Shown piece by piece: positions 33,663-44,684 of a DNA stretch of 64,000 bases (positions are counted from its first letter, which is position 1; each line of letters begins with the position of its first letter). The translations under genes were made by a program, and so were the position numbers. A model generated the notes under the pieces. It saw nothing but the letters and a program-made list of their open reading frames with translations, did not search any database and had not been told where the DNA came from. Location of the stretch: positions 1,364,001 through 1,428,000 of the forward strand of contig JBBMOL010000098.1 in the NCBI GenBank assembly GCA_037954665.1, given 5' to 3'. This DNA comes from Laguncularia racemosa (Eukaryota; Streptophyta; Magnoliopsida; Myrtales; Combretaceae).

Positions 33663-35250
33663 CCATCCTTCCAGTCTCGACAGTTGTCTTCTTCCTCAAA
33701 TTTAGGTCCCCAACTAGTAGATGGTACATCAGCATAGACCGTTGGTGTAAATGAGTATTCCACTAAATATTTAAATTTTTCGGATGGTTCACCTAAGGTG
33801 TTGACTATTGGGTCTCCTGCCAACCATCTCTTTCTTAGCTCCTTTTGTATGCAACTCTTGTGTGGTTTGGGAGTCAATGTGGTCATAATTTCATTCTTCT
33901 TGCTCTTTCCTTCTCTAAGCAGTTTGTGAATAGCAGGCCTAGCCCGAGCTTTATCCTTTAGGTTCATATGTTGTAAATAACCCACCTGTTGCAAGTTCCA
34001 TGCCGTATGTTCTATCAAGGCAAAGAGCTCATTTGGATTCAGTTTAGGCTCTGGATCTTCAATTGTGATCATGTTAATTGTAGTACCATGATTAAGCAGT
34101 AGATTGTTGCTAATATTTGGAGCTAGTGCATTAATGAAATTCAACTGTACTATTCCAACATCAATCAAGTCTTGGATTTTGTTTCAAAGTCTCTAGCATC
34201 TGTTAATTGAGTCCTTCATGCCCTATATGATACTCACATTTGAGGTTAGGGTTAAAAGTCCTTGACCTATACCGATCATTGGGAATTCCAAAATTGATTA
34301 GATTATCTACTCGTAGCTGAGCGAAAACTTAGCTAAGTGGGATGGGGATTAGAGTGAACTATCTTGGGGCCTTAGTGGCTTGGGTTTGATTCATTGGTTG
34401 TTGTTGGATTGGGATGGTTGTTGTTTAGAAAGTCATGTGAGACCCCAATCTGTTGTTCCTGCTTGAGTTAACCACACCAATTTTAGCTTCTTTGCCTTTA
34501 TTGTTCCCTGTAAGTCTTGGTGATGATGCGATTTTAGAAGAGTCACTAGCTTAGAGTTTTCCAAATGTAATGGCATTTTTTATCTTACATCCTGCTGCTA
34601 CTGCTTCTATGAAGCTAGATGAGGTTTGCCCAGTCAGATATGTGAAATAGGGCTTCTCTAATGTATTGGAGAAAATAAAGCTAGCTCTTTCACCAAGATT
34701 AAAGTGGAAACCCTAGTAGCTTGAGCCCTCCAACACTGAGCGTATTCTTTGAAGGACTTATTGTGCTTCTTTCGGAGGCCCCCTAAATCCAACACCAAAG
34801 GGGCAACCTCGATGTTGAATTTATATTACTCATAAAATGCATAGGCTAACTTATCCCATTTATTGACTTAATTGAGATCTAATTGTGCATATCATGTTAA
34901 AGTGGGACCTATAAGGTCGTCTTGAAAGGTTTGGACCATGAGTTGATCATATTATACATACTTGATCATTTTCCCACATATAGCCTTGTGTGCATCTTTA
35001 GACAACCAATGCCATCATATTTCTTGAACTCTAGCACTTTGAATTTTTTTTTGTAAGCACCTACACCATATGCCAATAGATCGGTGATGCCAACTTAAAT
35101 GAAACTATTAAGGCCTTCCAAAGTGCTTATTTTATCAACCAATTGCTAGAAGAGTTCCCTTTCCATTTCTTTTTACCTATCTTCCAATTCCCTTTTAAGG
35201 TCATCAGGAGTTGGCCCCATATTGATTATTGTTTTGGGCTCATATTTACA
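33663..35250 (-). pseudogene. Element A gag
   Basis: Structural polyprotein of the Tat group. The minus strand gives KKFKVLEFKKYDG, DQLMVQTFQDDLIGPTLTWY (capsid core), DLGGLRKKHNKSFKEYAQCW, then VGIVQLNFINALAPNIS, the Tat gag C-part. From 34168 an open segment follows (KARARPAIHKLLREGKSKKN, FTPTVYADVPSTSWGPKFEE) before the element B LTR interrupts it. The remainder of gag continues at 23038. Residues after DWKDG in the open frame belong to the LTR of B, not to gag. Confidence 0.75.
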
Positions 35251-35502
35251 TGTAGGATTGAGTTGGGAGTTGATTTCTTCATATTTGGGTGGTTGGATTT
35301 TAGTTGCCTTTCCTTTTAAGCCCCTGGGTGTTCCTCTTAAGCAAGTTGAATGGCACGAAGGAGAATAATGCTTTCAGTTAAGAAACGGACTTGAGTGGTC
35401 AATTGCTAGACTATTTGTTCCAATGAAATGATCCTTAGGTCATGGGAGGTGTCACTGCTATTGCCATTGCCATTGTTGGCGTGGTTGTTGCCATTATTGT
35501 TA

Positions 35503-35538
<36 letters not shown>

Positions 35539-35600
35539 AAGGACAAATAAAGAACCAACAATTAATTAACGATGTGGCAATACTGAAATTTTATTAATAT
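35251..35600. other. Gap between the two upstream ORFs of element A, with (ta)n
   Basis: Contains a perfect (ta)n microsatellite at about 35502-35535. Degraded gag N-terminal coding may extend into it, but no motif is certain. Confidence 0.4.
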
Positions 35601-37190
35601 TGCAAACTTTAGGTTTCAATCACTTTATTTAAAATATCTATAAAAAAAATCCTATAATCTAATTTCTTCTTCTCTTTTGCTAACTTCTGCACTTCCTCTT
35701 CTTTTATTGGGTGGGTGTTGGATCTTTCTTTTTCTCCTTAACATTCATGGTAGCTTTTAATTCTCTAACCCTCATTTGGGTTTTCCTCAACTAGGCTTCA
35801 AGTGCCTTATTCCTTTAGTTAGACTCCTTGAATATATTTTTCCATGCAACCTTCTTGCCTTCGTGGTTTCAAAATAGACTTCCATTCGAGCTCACACATG
35901 TTCCAAGTAAGTCTTCACTTCTAGGCTTGGATTATTTGGCATAGGCCGAGTGACATTAGGAGCTTAGTATATCTTGTTCCCCATCTTGTATAATTGGTTG
36001 ATGATAAAATCCCTAGTAACTCGATGTTTTCTTACTTCACCATCTTATTCCCCTAGGTCAATATTAGGGCTTTCAATTTAAGATTCCCATAGGGCCCTTA
36101 CCTTCATTAGCTTAGAGATCTTGTTAGCTATTAATATGTTTGGATCTTGAAACTCCATTGTAACCATCTCTAATAAGGGCCTGTGAACTATGTCTTAGAT
36201 GGTGACAAATTGATGGACCATTGAATTTGGATGATAGCTTATGTACCAATTAAGCCCAATTAGAAAAATCTTATTGCAGTAGCTCCATTTGGCAGTCCAT
36301 AAGATGTCTTCAGCACTGAAGCTTTTGAGTACCTCAACCTAACTATGACTAGGAATGTCATATGGTAACTTCATCATATCCACATAAGAATCTATGAGGT
36401 CCACCTATTAGGCTAGTGATCACCTAACCATGTTTAGCCCAAAACACTTGCGATGGCTCACGAACTAGATTAAGATGAGATTGATGTTACAGTGGAAGAT
36501 TCCACGACCCTTTTTCTTCATAAAATTCAAATTTTGGATTTGCTCAACTAGAAAGGCTGGAATATAGGACTTTCCTTCTAAAAACTGAGTTACTAACTCC
36601 ATAACTCTATAATGAATGTGGAAGACCCCGGTAGGGAAACGAATGGTTACAAATGCTATTAAAATGAAGGCATGAATCTGACTCTGTCCGTAATGCTTAA
36701 GGTTTTCACATAGGATATCATTCTTACTTCTATTGTCAAAACGTGCCACAAACCATGTCTCCAAGTCATCCATTCGAAGGCAGTATCCATTGCTATCCTC
36801 TAATGCTTTGTTGATCACTAATATGCGAACCCCTAAAAGTTTGTTGAAGATGTCGGGTGGCCCAACCTCTAAATCTGGCACATATATCCCATTAGAAAGT
36901 AGAGAGGCCTAGAGAAGTTGGGTATACTCTTCAATGGTTGGGGTAACCTCATGTGACCCAATAAAGAAAGCCATAGGCTCGAGCTCTTAAAAGTGTAACA
37001 CAGCTCGAATGAAAGGTATGTTGACGTCGATTTTCATTAGTGAGAAGATGGGCCCTACTTTGTCTTAGATGATGGCCTGTTCTCCTGGATTATATAGAGT
37101 GAGCCAATGATCCAGTATCAACTTAGGGTCTAAGGGCTTGCAAACACGGATCTCTTTGCAAAGAAGATGATCGATCGAAGTGCTAGCCAT
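35601..37190 (-). pseudogene. Element A ORF1: DUF7745-type protein with coiled-coil tail
   Basis: An extra ORF upstream of gag, of unknown biochemical role, typical of Tat-group elements. The ATG at 37190 opens MASTSIDHLLCKEIRVCKPL. Conserved blocks follow: VGPIFSLMKIDVNIPFIRAV, HEVTPTIEEYTQLL, then the long open stretch 36881-36465 with DIFNKLLGVRILVINKALED, QIHAFILIAFVTIRFPTGVF and FLVEQIQNLNF, and FHCNINLILI near the domain end. A Lys/Glu-rich coiled coil (LEAQLRKTQMRVRELKATMN) closes it near 35.75 kb. At least three stops are present. The DUF7745 assignment is from memory of the family pattern. Confidence 0.7.
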
Positions 37191-37760
37191 CTAATAAAGT
37201 TACAAATAAAAATTTATGTGTTACAAACAAATATCTTATTTTACAAATTTGACATTTGCATGGAAAAATACATCACCACCATGATGAAAACCACTTTACA
37301 GGAAATTTTACAAAAAGAAATTCTTTCAAAACTCCGAGGTGTAATTTTTACAAGGTGCTACATTATTAGTTATTTGCTAGTTCAAAATCTCATGTATGTA
37401 AAAAGGTGGGTTCTAAAGGTCTCCAAACTCTATAGCCTCCCACATTTTCGAAGAAATGAATCTTGGGCCATATCAAAACATTGGGTGGGGTAGCCTAATC
37501 GGCCCCAAGCAGTGATTACCTCACTACACCTGGAACTTACATAATGGCTCCCTGTACTAAGTTCCTAAACGACCTAGGTCTGACTGTATCTAATCACACA
37601 CATGAAAAAAAAAAACCCGTTCAAGGTTAAGTTTATCAAATCCCTACATCACTATAAAATACAAACATTAGTATAACTAAATATTTACAAAAAAATGCAT
37701 ATTAAGGGTATCTAAAATAAATCATAATTTTAGAAGGATTAGATGACTAGCCCACCTCTG
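37191..37760. other. Element A leader
   Basis: Untranslated region between primer site and ORF1. The plus-strand frame 37167-37493 shows no motif and is taken as chance. Confidence 0.5.
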
Positions 37761-37781
37761 GGTCCCCAATAGAATCCCCAA
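37761..37781 (-). other. Primer binding site of element A (tRNA-Arg type)
   Basis: Two bases inside the LTR end, the minus strand reads TTGGGGATTCTATTGGGGAC. This is a mutated form of the TGGCGACTCCACTGGGGA primer site of Ogre/Tat elements, complementary to an arginine tRNA. It supports both the lineage and the minus orientation. Confidence 0.7.
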
Positions 37782-37783
37782 GC

Positions 37784-39162
37784 TATCGAGTCTAATTTTA
37801 ATTTTTCATTTTTCCTAATTTGATTCATATCAAATCCTATGCCTATTTAATATGAACTCTCAACTTAAATTAGGAAAATTTTTATTTTATTTATTTATTT
37901 GAAGTCTCTACCTAACTAGAGTCAGGAAAAATTATCAACTTTAGGATTAATTGAGCGGATTAATCCTAACTTGAGCACTGGTCAATAAAATCATCTCTTT
38001 TTATTATTTTTTTAAAAAGAAAAACTAAAGATTTGTAATTCGAGTGCTAACCTATTAAAACCCCATGGTTACCACCTTAACCTTTTGAAATTTGAATTAC
38101 ATTTTCGTGATATCTTTTTTAGCATATATGAAAAAAAAAATACTTATATAAAAATAAGAAAAACAATAACGACTATACTAATAATAATTTGAAAAAAAAA
38201 ATATATTTAGAGTTACCCTATAAGGGTGTCTCCATACCCACTACTCGACGTCAAACAAGCCATAATTCGCTTGTTTATAAAACTTTAGTGCTTTAATTAA
38301 TTTTAATTAAAGAAAAACAAGCTAGGTCTATGTTTATTACCCTTTTTTTTTTTTTGAAAATTCTTAAACCTAATTTTTTATTTCCCAATTTTGAAAAAAT
38401 AGTTGATACCTAACTTTTGAAAAAGCCAATTGAAATTTTTTTTCTTTCATGAAAATCGTTGTTTTCTAGGTGGCAAAACATATTTTGTATTTTTATTACT
38501 TGTTAAAAAGTTTGTAAAGAAAACCAATGTTTAAAATAAACTATTTTAGAACCTAATCAACCCCAGGCGATGGTTATACCACAATACCTAAAGTCTACAC
38601 ATTGGCTCTCTCCTAATTATTTTTTTATTTTTTATTTTTTCATTTTTTTTAAATATCACCAATTTTAAAAAACTCAATTTACCGAATCTAAACAAAGAAA
38701 TTTTGAGCAAATAAGCCATAACCAACACTTTAAATGAAATTTTCAGATTTTTATTATGCTTTAAATATGTAAACTAAACTTTATTTGATATTATTAATAA
38801 AAACCTATGTTAATTTTTATTATTAATTAAACCTATGTTATTAAACTTAGGTGAAATTAACCAAAACAATTAGACCATTGAAACTATTTGAGTACTTAAG
38901 CTAATGTCATTAATCACATCTACTTAAGCTAAGATTATTAACCTATCTAATCAACCCATCTTATTGACTTGCTTTGTTAATTAACTAATATATGTTATTA
39001 GTAAAATTAACGTTATTAACTTAAAACTAAATTATAAATTTGTCCTAATAATTGAACTTAGCATGCCTTAATAAATCTATTTTATTAATCAAGTAATATA
39101 TATATATATATATACACGCATATGTATCTATGCATTCTCCAACCATGTCAATAAAACTATCT
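37784..39162 (-). repeat. Element A 5' LTR, truncated (1379 of about 2400 bp)
   Basis: Aligns with 14497-15852 and ends abruptly at 39162 where LINE sequence starts. The equivalent of 15853-16908 (U3, with TATA and palindromes) is absent. A (ta)n tract at about 39097-39113 matches the (ac)n(ta)n of the other LTR. Confidence 0.85.
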
Positions 39163-40272
39163 AGCCATTGTGATAAAATGGTGAAACTTAGTATTCCTAT
39201 CACCATCCCTAATCCACTTACTTCTTGATTTACATTTCCATAAGGTTTCTTCCTTTTTTAAAACATTAGATAAATTCCATTTCAACTCATACTTTAGCTC
39301 AGCTAAAAAACCTAAAGGGTTGAATGCAAAAGCTATTTCAACTCCAGATAATCTAGAGAGAATCTTTCTTTTTTTCCACATGAATAAGACCAAAAACTTC
39401 CTTATTCCATTTTCAAACTTTATTTGGGAAGGAGGTAAATATTCTTGGAAACTCATTATAATTTTCACTCCATATTTCATTTACTAGGTTTAGGAATTCA
39501 GGATAATTCAACCATATCTCCTGAAATAAAAAAGTTCTCTTTCTTCTATTTTTCAAAGAAAAACTTAATGTTTTTAATAATAACCTACAATGATTAGAAA
39601 TTCTTTTTGATGTAAAAAACAAAAAAAAATGTGTTTCTAAATATAAATTTCTCCATTCAACATTATACCATCCTTTATTAATATGTGTTTGAATTAAATA
39701 AGTTAATTTTTGTTGATTTAACCACATAAAATGGGGGTCTATGAATCTTAAATCCATTAAGTCACAGTCATCAATACATTACTTATATAATCTTGCTTTG
39801 TATTCACTAAATTTAGCTTTACCCCATTTCTCTAATGGGTCAATAATGTCATTGAAGTCTCTAATTAAACACCATGGTTTACCAATTATAAAACAAGACA
39901 TATTCCTAAGATTTTCCCATAATATGATATGTTTACTAAAATTTGGGAAGGTATAAATAGCAAAGAAAGCTAAGGTGGTGCAAGAAGGTCTAACCTTTAT
40001 GGTGCTATGGATCTCTTTCTCTGATTGATTGACTACATTCATGTCTAACACATCTAAGTTGAACATGATGATGATACCTCCACTTTGTCCGTGAGCTTCT
40101 TCACAAATAAATTCATCGAAAGGCATGTCATAGTAAAAATGTATGCAACATTCAAGTTCATGCGAGTCTTAACTAACACTACCACATCTAGATTATGTTT
40201 AATGATAATGTCCTTTATATCTATTTGTCTATGCTTAAAGTTCACACCCCTTACATTTAAGGAGAGAATCAT
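39163..40272 (-). pseudogene. LINE ORF2, 5' part: endonuclease and pre-RT
   Basis: The minus strand from ATG 40272 reads MILSLNVRGVNFKHRQ (apurinic-type endonuclease start; plant LINEs have MxxxSWNVRGLN). After a frameshift come GQSGGIIIMFN and CLIRDFNDIIDPLEKWG (GDFN motif, Gly changed to Arg). After a further shift follow FIDPHFMWLNQ and SNHCRLLLK, the SDHCPLLL block with Asp to Asn and Pro to Arg. Pre-RT SRSKWIRDGDRNTKFHHFIT closes the piece at 39163. At least two frameshifts. Confidence 0.8.
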
Positions 40273-40449
40273 AAGGGGTCGTAAAAAGGTTGGAATCCTT
40301 TCATCATCCATCAGAGTTGTCATAACCTTATACCGAGTAATTTCTTGATTTGTATTCCTAAGAGTGTTAACATGCAAGGTTACTGAGCACGAAGTAGCTT
40401 CAATCATGTACATCCCCATTATCTCCTCATGGTTTTGGGGCAACATGGT

Positions 40450-41368
40450 CTACTCCCTTCTCCTTTCTAGATGAAATGTTGCTGGGATTGGTCTTATAAA
40501 TTGTCCTATATCCTCTCTTCTTAATATTGCCCATGCCACTTATATAAGTGTCTCCTCCCATCTATTTAAGATCATTGTTGGACCATATTCCTCCACCATT
40601 CTTATTAACAAGGATACTATATATTCTCTAATAGTCCTCAATTTGATACCCATTCAAGTTGCTAATATTGTTCCATTCTCGCTTATCACAATGACTTGTA
40701 TCCAAAGTACCTCATTTGGTACATTGAGGAGTCTTTTGTTAAGCAAATGCTCTCCACTCGAAATAATGCTCATACCCAAAGATTTTGTATTATTAGATAT
40801 GTTGTGCAGAACTATGGGTTAAGTTAAGGAACTTTTGAGTTTGGTTAGAGAAATTTGATTATGGAGGTGGGATAAGCCTTAGGTTTCATGGCTTTTGTTT
40901 TTCTTATTGTTGTTTTTTTTTTTCTTTTTTGCTACAATTACTTCTAGGTTTTGTTTTTTAGCAATTCCTAGATTTCTTTGTGAAGTAAAAATAGGTGTGT
41001 TTTCCACTCTATCTATCTTATCTCCCATAAAAACTTCATTACCCTACCCATGCCTTTTTCATCTTCCCCAGGCCTATGCTCTTGTGTAATCATATTCTCT
41101 CTAGCTAAATCTACTACATCTGGTAGCTACCTAAAGTCATTGGTTTTTTCTCTTTCCTCACTAATTGGTTCTAAGCTCTTACCTTTTGCATTTAGCAGTC
41201 TTGATGGGACATTATCTTTCTTCTTAACCATATCCCTATCTATAGCACCATTGTTATTAATAAGACCTCTTTTCATTTCCATTTAATGCCTACCCTTTTG
41301 AACTACTATCCAATCATTGTAACTATTTGGTTCCTTCAATCAACTACTATCATTTATTTGATTGAAAT
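40450..41368 (-). pseudogene. LINE ORF1 C-terminal part
   Basis: A hydrophilic, Lys/Glu-rich segment on the minus strand, starting just after element E. It includes EPNSYNDWIVVQKGRH, corresponding to the YGPWMxVxRRxR motif of plant LINE ORF1. The rest (EMKRGLINNNGAIDRDMVKK and onward) is low in conserved sites, as usual for this part. An A-rich run (T-rich on plus, 40913-40928) lies near its end. Confidence 0.65.
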
Positions 41369-41545
41369 TGTAATGCCCTAAAACCTAAAATGTTACAACT
41401 TACTACATGTCCCTACTGAGTAACGACATGTTAAGGCTCTTTATCTTCTTTGCCACTTTAACCTGTTCATCTCCACTATACATTAATATAACTGTAATTC
41501 CAATAATATAAATGAATAACTCATAGGTGAATCATACATTAGGGA

Positions 41546-42480
41546 CATCTCCATCTTGGTCCTGCAGGTGGAGGTGGAGGCAAGGTAGGTAGTATAGGTT
41601 TTCCCTGAATAAGATTAAGTGCAAAAGCCATAGGTCTGGCCTAGTATACTACAAGTTTCTTCCCTTAATTTGAATAAATCGTACTAAGGGCTGGCCTCTT
41701 CCCTAATACCACCCTAACCCTATGAGATAACTGCTCTTCTATCCTTTTCTTACTTTATTCCATAAACTTGGCCTTATCTACTACTTCTGCATAAGTGGAC
41801 AATTGGAAAGATCCCAACTTATGTTGAAGATTGGGTTTAAAAACCCTTACATATCTTCCGGCCTTAGAAGCATCATCAACAAGAATTGTCTCAAGTAAAA
41901 ATTTGATCAAGCGGTTCAACTCCACTTCATACTCTTCTACAATCTAGTTTCCATATTGATAATTCTAATACGTTGCCTCCACTCGATCCCTAATGCTATT
42001 AAGGAAGTATTTCTCATAAAATAATTCCTTAAATCTTTGCCAACCCATTGGTGCTCCTACTAATTTGGAGACACTATCCTACCAGTCTATAGTTGACCTT
42101 TTCAACATGAAGGCTACATAATACACTTTCTTATCCTCTAGTACTCTAAATGCTACAAATGTTTTCTTGATTTCTATGATCCAGTGTTCAACTTCTACTA
42201 GATCGTTAAGTCTTGGATGAAACTCTTTTGTTAAATTGATAAACTTACCTAGCTTAAATTAGTCCTCCATAAGCCTAATAGGTCTCATAGCTTGTTGTTG
42301 TTGCTGTGTTATCATCCCTACCAAGGCATTTACAGTCTCTAGCAACTGCATAGTCATGTCGGCTATTGGTATTAGTGCTCTTTGTTGTGGTGGTATTAGA
42401 GGGCACCTTTTATCTAGGGCATCCCTATCTCATCCAACACTAGATGAGCCTAGTCTCGTGATTTTTTTAGGAGGCTTTTT
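41546..42480 (-). pseudogene. Element E gag
   Basis: The minus strand reads a proline/glutamine-rich N-part (QQRALIPIADMTMQLLETVN, TQQQQQAMRP). The gypsy capsid core follows: FHPRLNDLVEVEHWI, VYYVAFMLKRSTIDW, GWQRFKELFYEKYF, then NRLIKFLLETILVDDASKAG. There is no zinc knuckle; the frame runs into the deletion next to the residual LTR. Four or more stops. Confidence 0.7.
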
Positions 42481-42870
42481 GCTTAAAGGAGACAATTGAA
42501 TAAACTCAAGAGTTAGAGTTAATTTAAAACTTACTGATGATATACACTTATGTACATATATCTACATATAAATACATATTTATATATAAATAAAAATAAG
42601 GATTTAAAAGAACTGCAAATAAAGATGATAATTAAGGTAAAATAACTATTGAACAAAGCAATCAACCCATAATTTCACCTACTCTCTTCATATCTCACTA
42701 TCCTACATATTCAATGCCTAATTCATCTAAAGATCACAACCTACTTTCCATTGATTAAAGCCTATACTTACCAATCATCAACCTAGTAACTAGGGATCTT
42801 CAAACCTATACTCTATGGATCATAACCTATACTCTATTGATTAAAACTTAAGCTTTGATGCCACTTAAGC

Positions 42871-43493
42871 TGTAACGCCCTAGAACCCAGATTGCTACAA
42901 CCTGTCACTTGTTTCTACTAAGTAGCAACACACTAAGGCTCTCTACCTCCTTTACCACTTCAACTTGTTCATCTCAACTATACATTAATATAATTGTAAC
43001 TCTAATAATATAAATGAATGACTTTCAGGTAAATCATTCAAATTACTATAAATTTAGAAAAATTGTACATCAACCTTAATATAAATACCATTGTAAACTT
43101 TCATCAACACATAATTACATGACATGTTTATTGGCTTATAACAATCTCTAACTCTTTACTCAATATCCCCATGTTCTACCAAAACACCTTAATATATTTC
43201 CACGCTATTTGTCTCCATAATAATAGGGATACTCTCCCTCATTCTTATCCTAGTGATAGTAAACTATTTTTCCATATTCATCATATTTGGCATACTCATT
43301 GTACTCACCTATAGTTCAAAAATAAATGAAATGAGCCTAAGCCCAAAACGTGAGTAGCACACACACATGTGCATGCCACATTAGTTATAGTATAAAAACG
43401 TGTAAATGCAGTAGATATACTCATCACAATCATCAAATTATTTATCTTTAATTTAGCTAACAAAAATAAGGGGATACACATGACCCTGTTATA

Positions 43494-43531
<38 letters not shown>

Positions 43532-44679
43532 TTAAGCTGAAAACTACCATTATGAGCCCCATTTAACCCTTTTTTACCCTATATCATTTCAATATAGGAC
43601 TCCACTAGGGACAACATCGTATACTAATCATCGGGATACCCCCTAAGAATCTTCTACTACAGGCCCCTAGACTAAGCTAAGCACAAGTAACATATGCAAT
43701 TCCTTCTAATATCATTTAATTTCATTGAACGAACTACACTATCAAACACAATCAACAAATAAGGTAAACACGTACCTAGAAGAGCGATCTCATAGTTAGC
43801 TTTTACGTCATTATCAAAGGTATATTAACCTATCAAGTATAAATGACTAAGTTTAGTTCAATCCTATGAAATAATCTAAGTTGACTAAGTGGCTAATCAT
43901 ATTCTAATTACATATCTTCCTTCCCCATTATGCTACTGTGCATGAACTTTAGCTTAAAAATGTAGAAAAACGAAATAGAATTGAAATATAGGTGTTCTAG
44001 AACAATAAGACCATGTATGTGGCCATGCAGAAGAACATGAGAGGGAATACGACTGTGTGAATGCCATGTACCTTTCTATGTACAAAAATTTTCCAACATA
44101 TCCAAGTATACAGTCATGTACTTGGCCGTATACTTCAACATGGGTAGGTACACACCAGTGTACCACACTGTGTACCCTTTATAACACAAAATTTCATCTC
44201 CATTCAATACGTTAAAGGTACATGTCCGTGTACCTAACTATATATCTTTCTGTTTCAAATGCCCTTTTCTTCCTCTTCTCTAATTAGCTTCCAAATCCTA
44301 ATTTCTATGAATCCAAAGTAATTTGGCTCAATTAACTTGTAAATTCTATACGTTATACGGATTATGTAAACTTACTTATTTTAAGTGATGGAAATCTCCA
44401 AATTGTTTGATCCCACGTTTGTGCTCATGAATACCTATCTTGGTCAAAGCCCTTACCTGGTGAAAGTAGGTTGATCTTGTAGATTTCTATTAGGTTACCT
44501 TACATATGTTTGAGAGTGCCTCTATGGTTTCAACTATACAAATAGGAAAAAGGGAAGACGGTAGGTCATTTGGGGTTTTAAATACTCTAACTGTAAAAGA
44601 CTAAATTACCCCCCATATTTTAAACTTATTACTTTTCTTGACCTTATGTTTAAATTATTAATATACTATATATTTTATA
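42871..44679 (-). repeat. Element E 5' LTR (1809 bp)
   Basis: On the plus strand it starts tgtaacgccctagaaccc. Its first 165 bp repeat at 41369 and resemble the start of solo LTR F (46959). A (ta)n tract is at about 43497-43528. Between 43990 and 44250 are many related words (catgtacc, cgtgtacc, tgtgtacc, ggccgtatac), worn copies of the acacggccgtgt palindromes common in plant gypsy LTRs. The outer end reads tata instead of the expected ca. Confidence 0.75.
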
Positions 44680-44684
44680 GAAAT

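Larger units (their letters stand above)
14497..39162 (-). mobile_element. Element A: Tat/Ogre-like Ty3/gypsy retrotransposon, interrupted by element B
   Basis: Order on the minus strand: truncated 5' LTR (39162-37784), tRNA-Arg-type primer site, DUF7745 ORF, gag, [element B], gag tail and protease, RT, RNase H, integrase, an 80-bp tandem array, polypurine tract, and complete 3' LTR (16908-14497). An extra ORF upstream of gag, the primer type, the array between integrase and LTR, and the large size are established traits of the Ogre/Tat group. Without B the element is about 14.0 kb, or about 15 kb if the missing LTR part is counted. The low end is a clean LTR end; the high end is a deletion junction with the LINE, so no target duplication is visible. 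Every coding region is disrupted. Confidence 0.85.
41369..44679 (-). mobile_element. Element E: gag-only gypsy remnant in LINE ORF1
   Basis: Flanked by gaaat at 41364-41368 and 44680-44684. The 5' LTR (minus) is 42871-44679 and ends next to the primer site (minus TGGCATCAAAGC, 42852-42863). A gag follows, and then only about 175 bp of the 3' LTR (41369-41545) remain, so an internal deletion removed all of pol and most of the second LTR. The LINE ORF1 frame closes perfectly over the insertion. Confidence 0.8.

Noticed and set aside
37167..37493. Plus-strand gene in the leader of element A
   Set aside because: No motif; it lies in the untranslated leader opposite to the element.
43305..43562. 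Minus-strand frame with a poly-Ile/Tyr run
   Set aside because: It is translation of a (ta)n microsatellite inside the E LTR.
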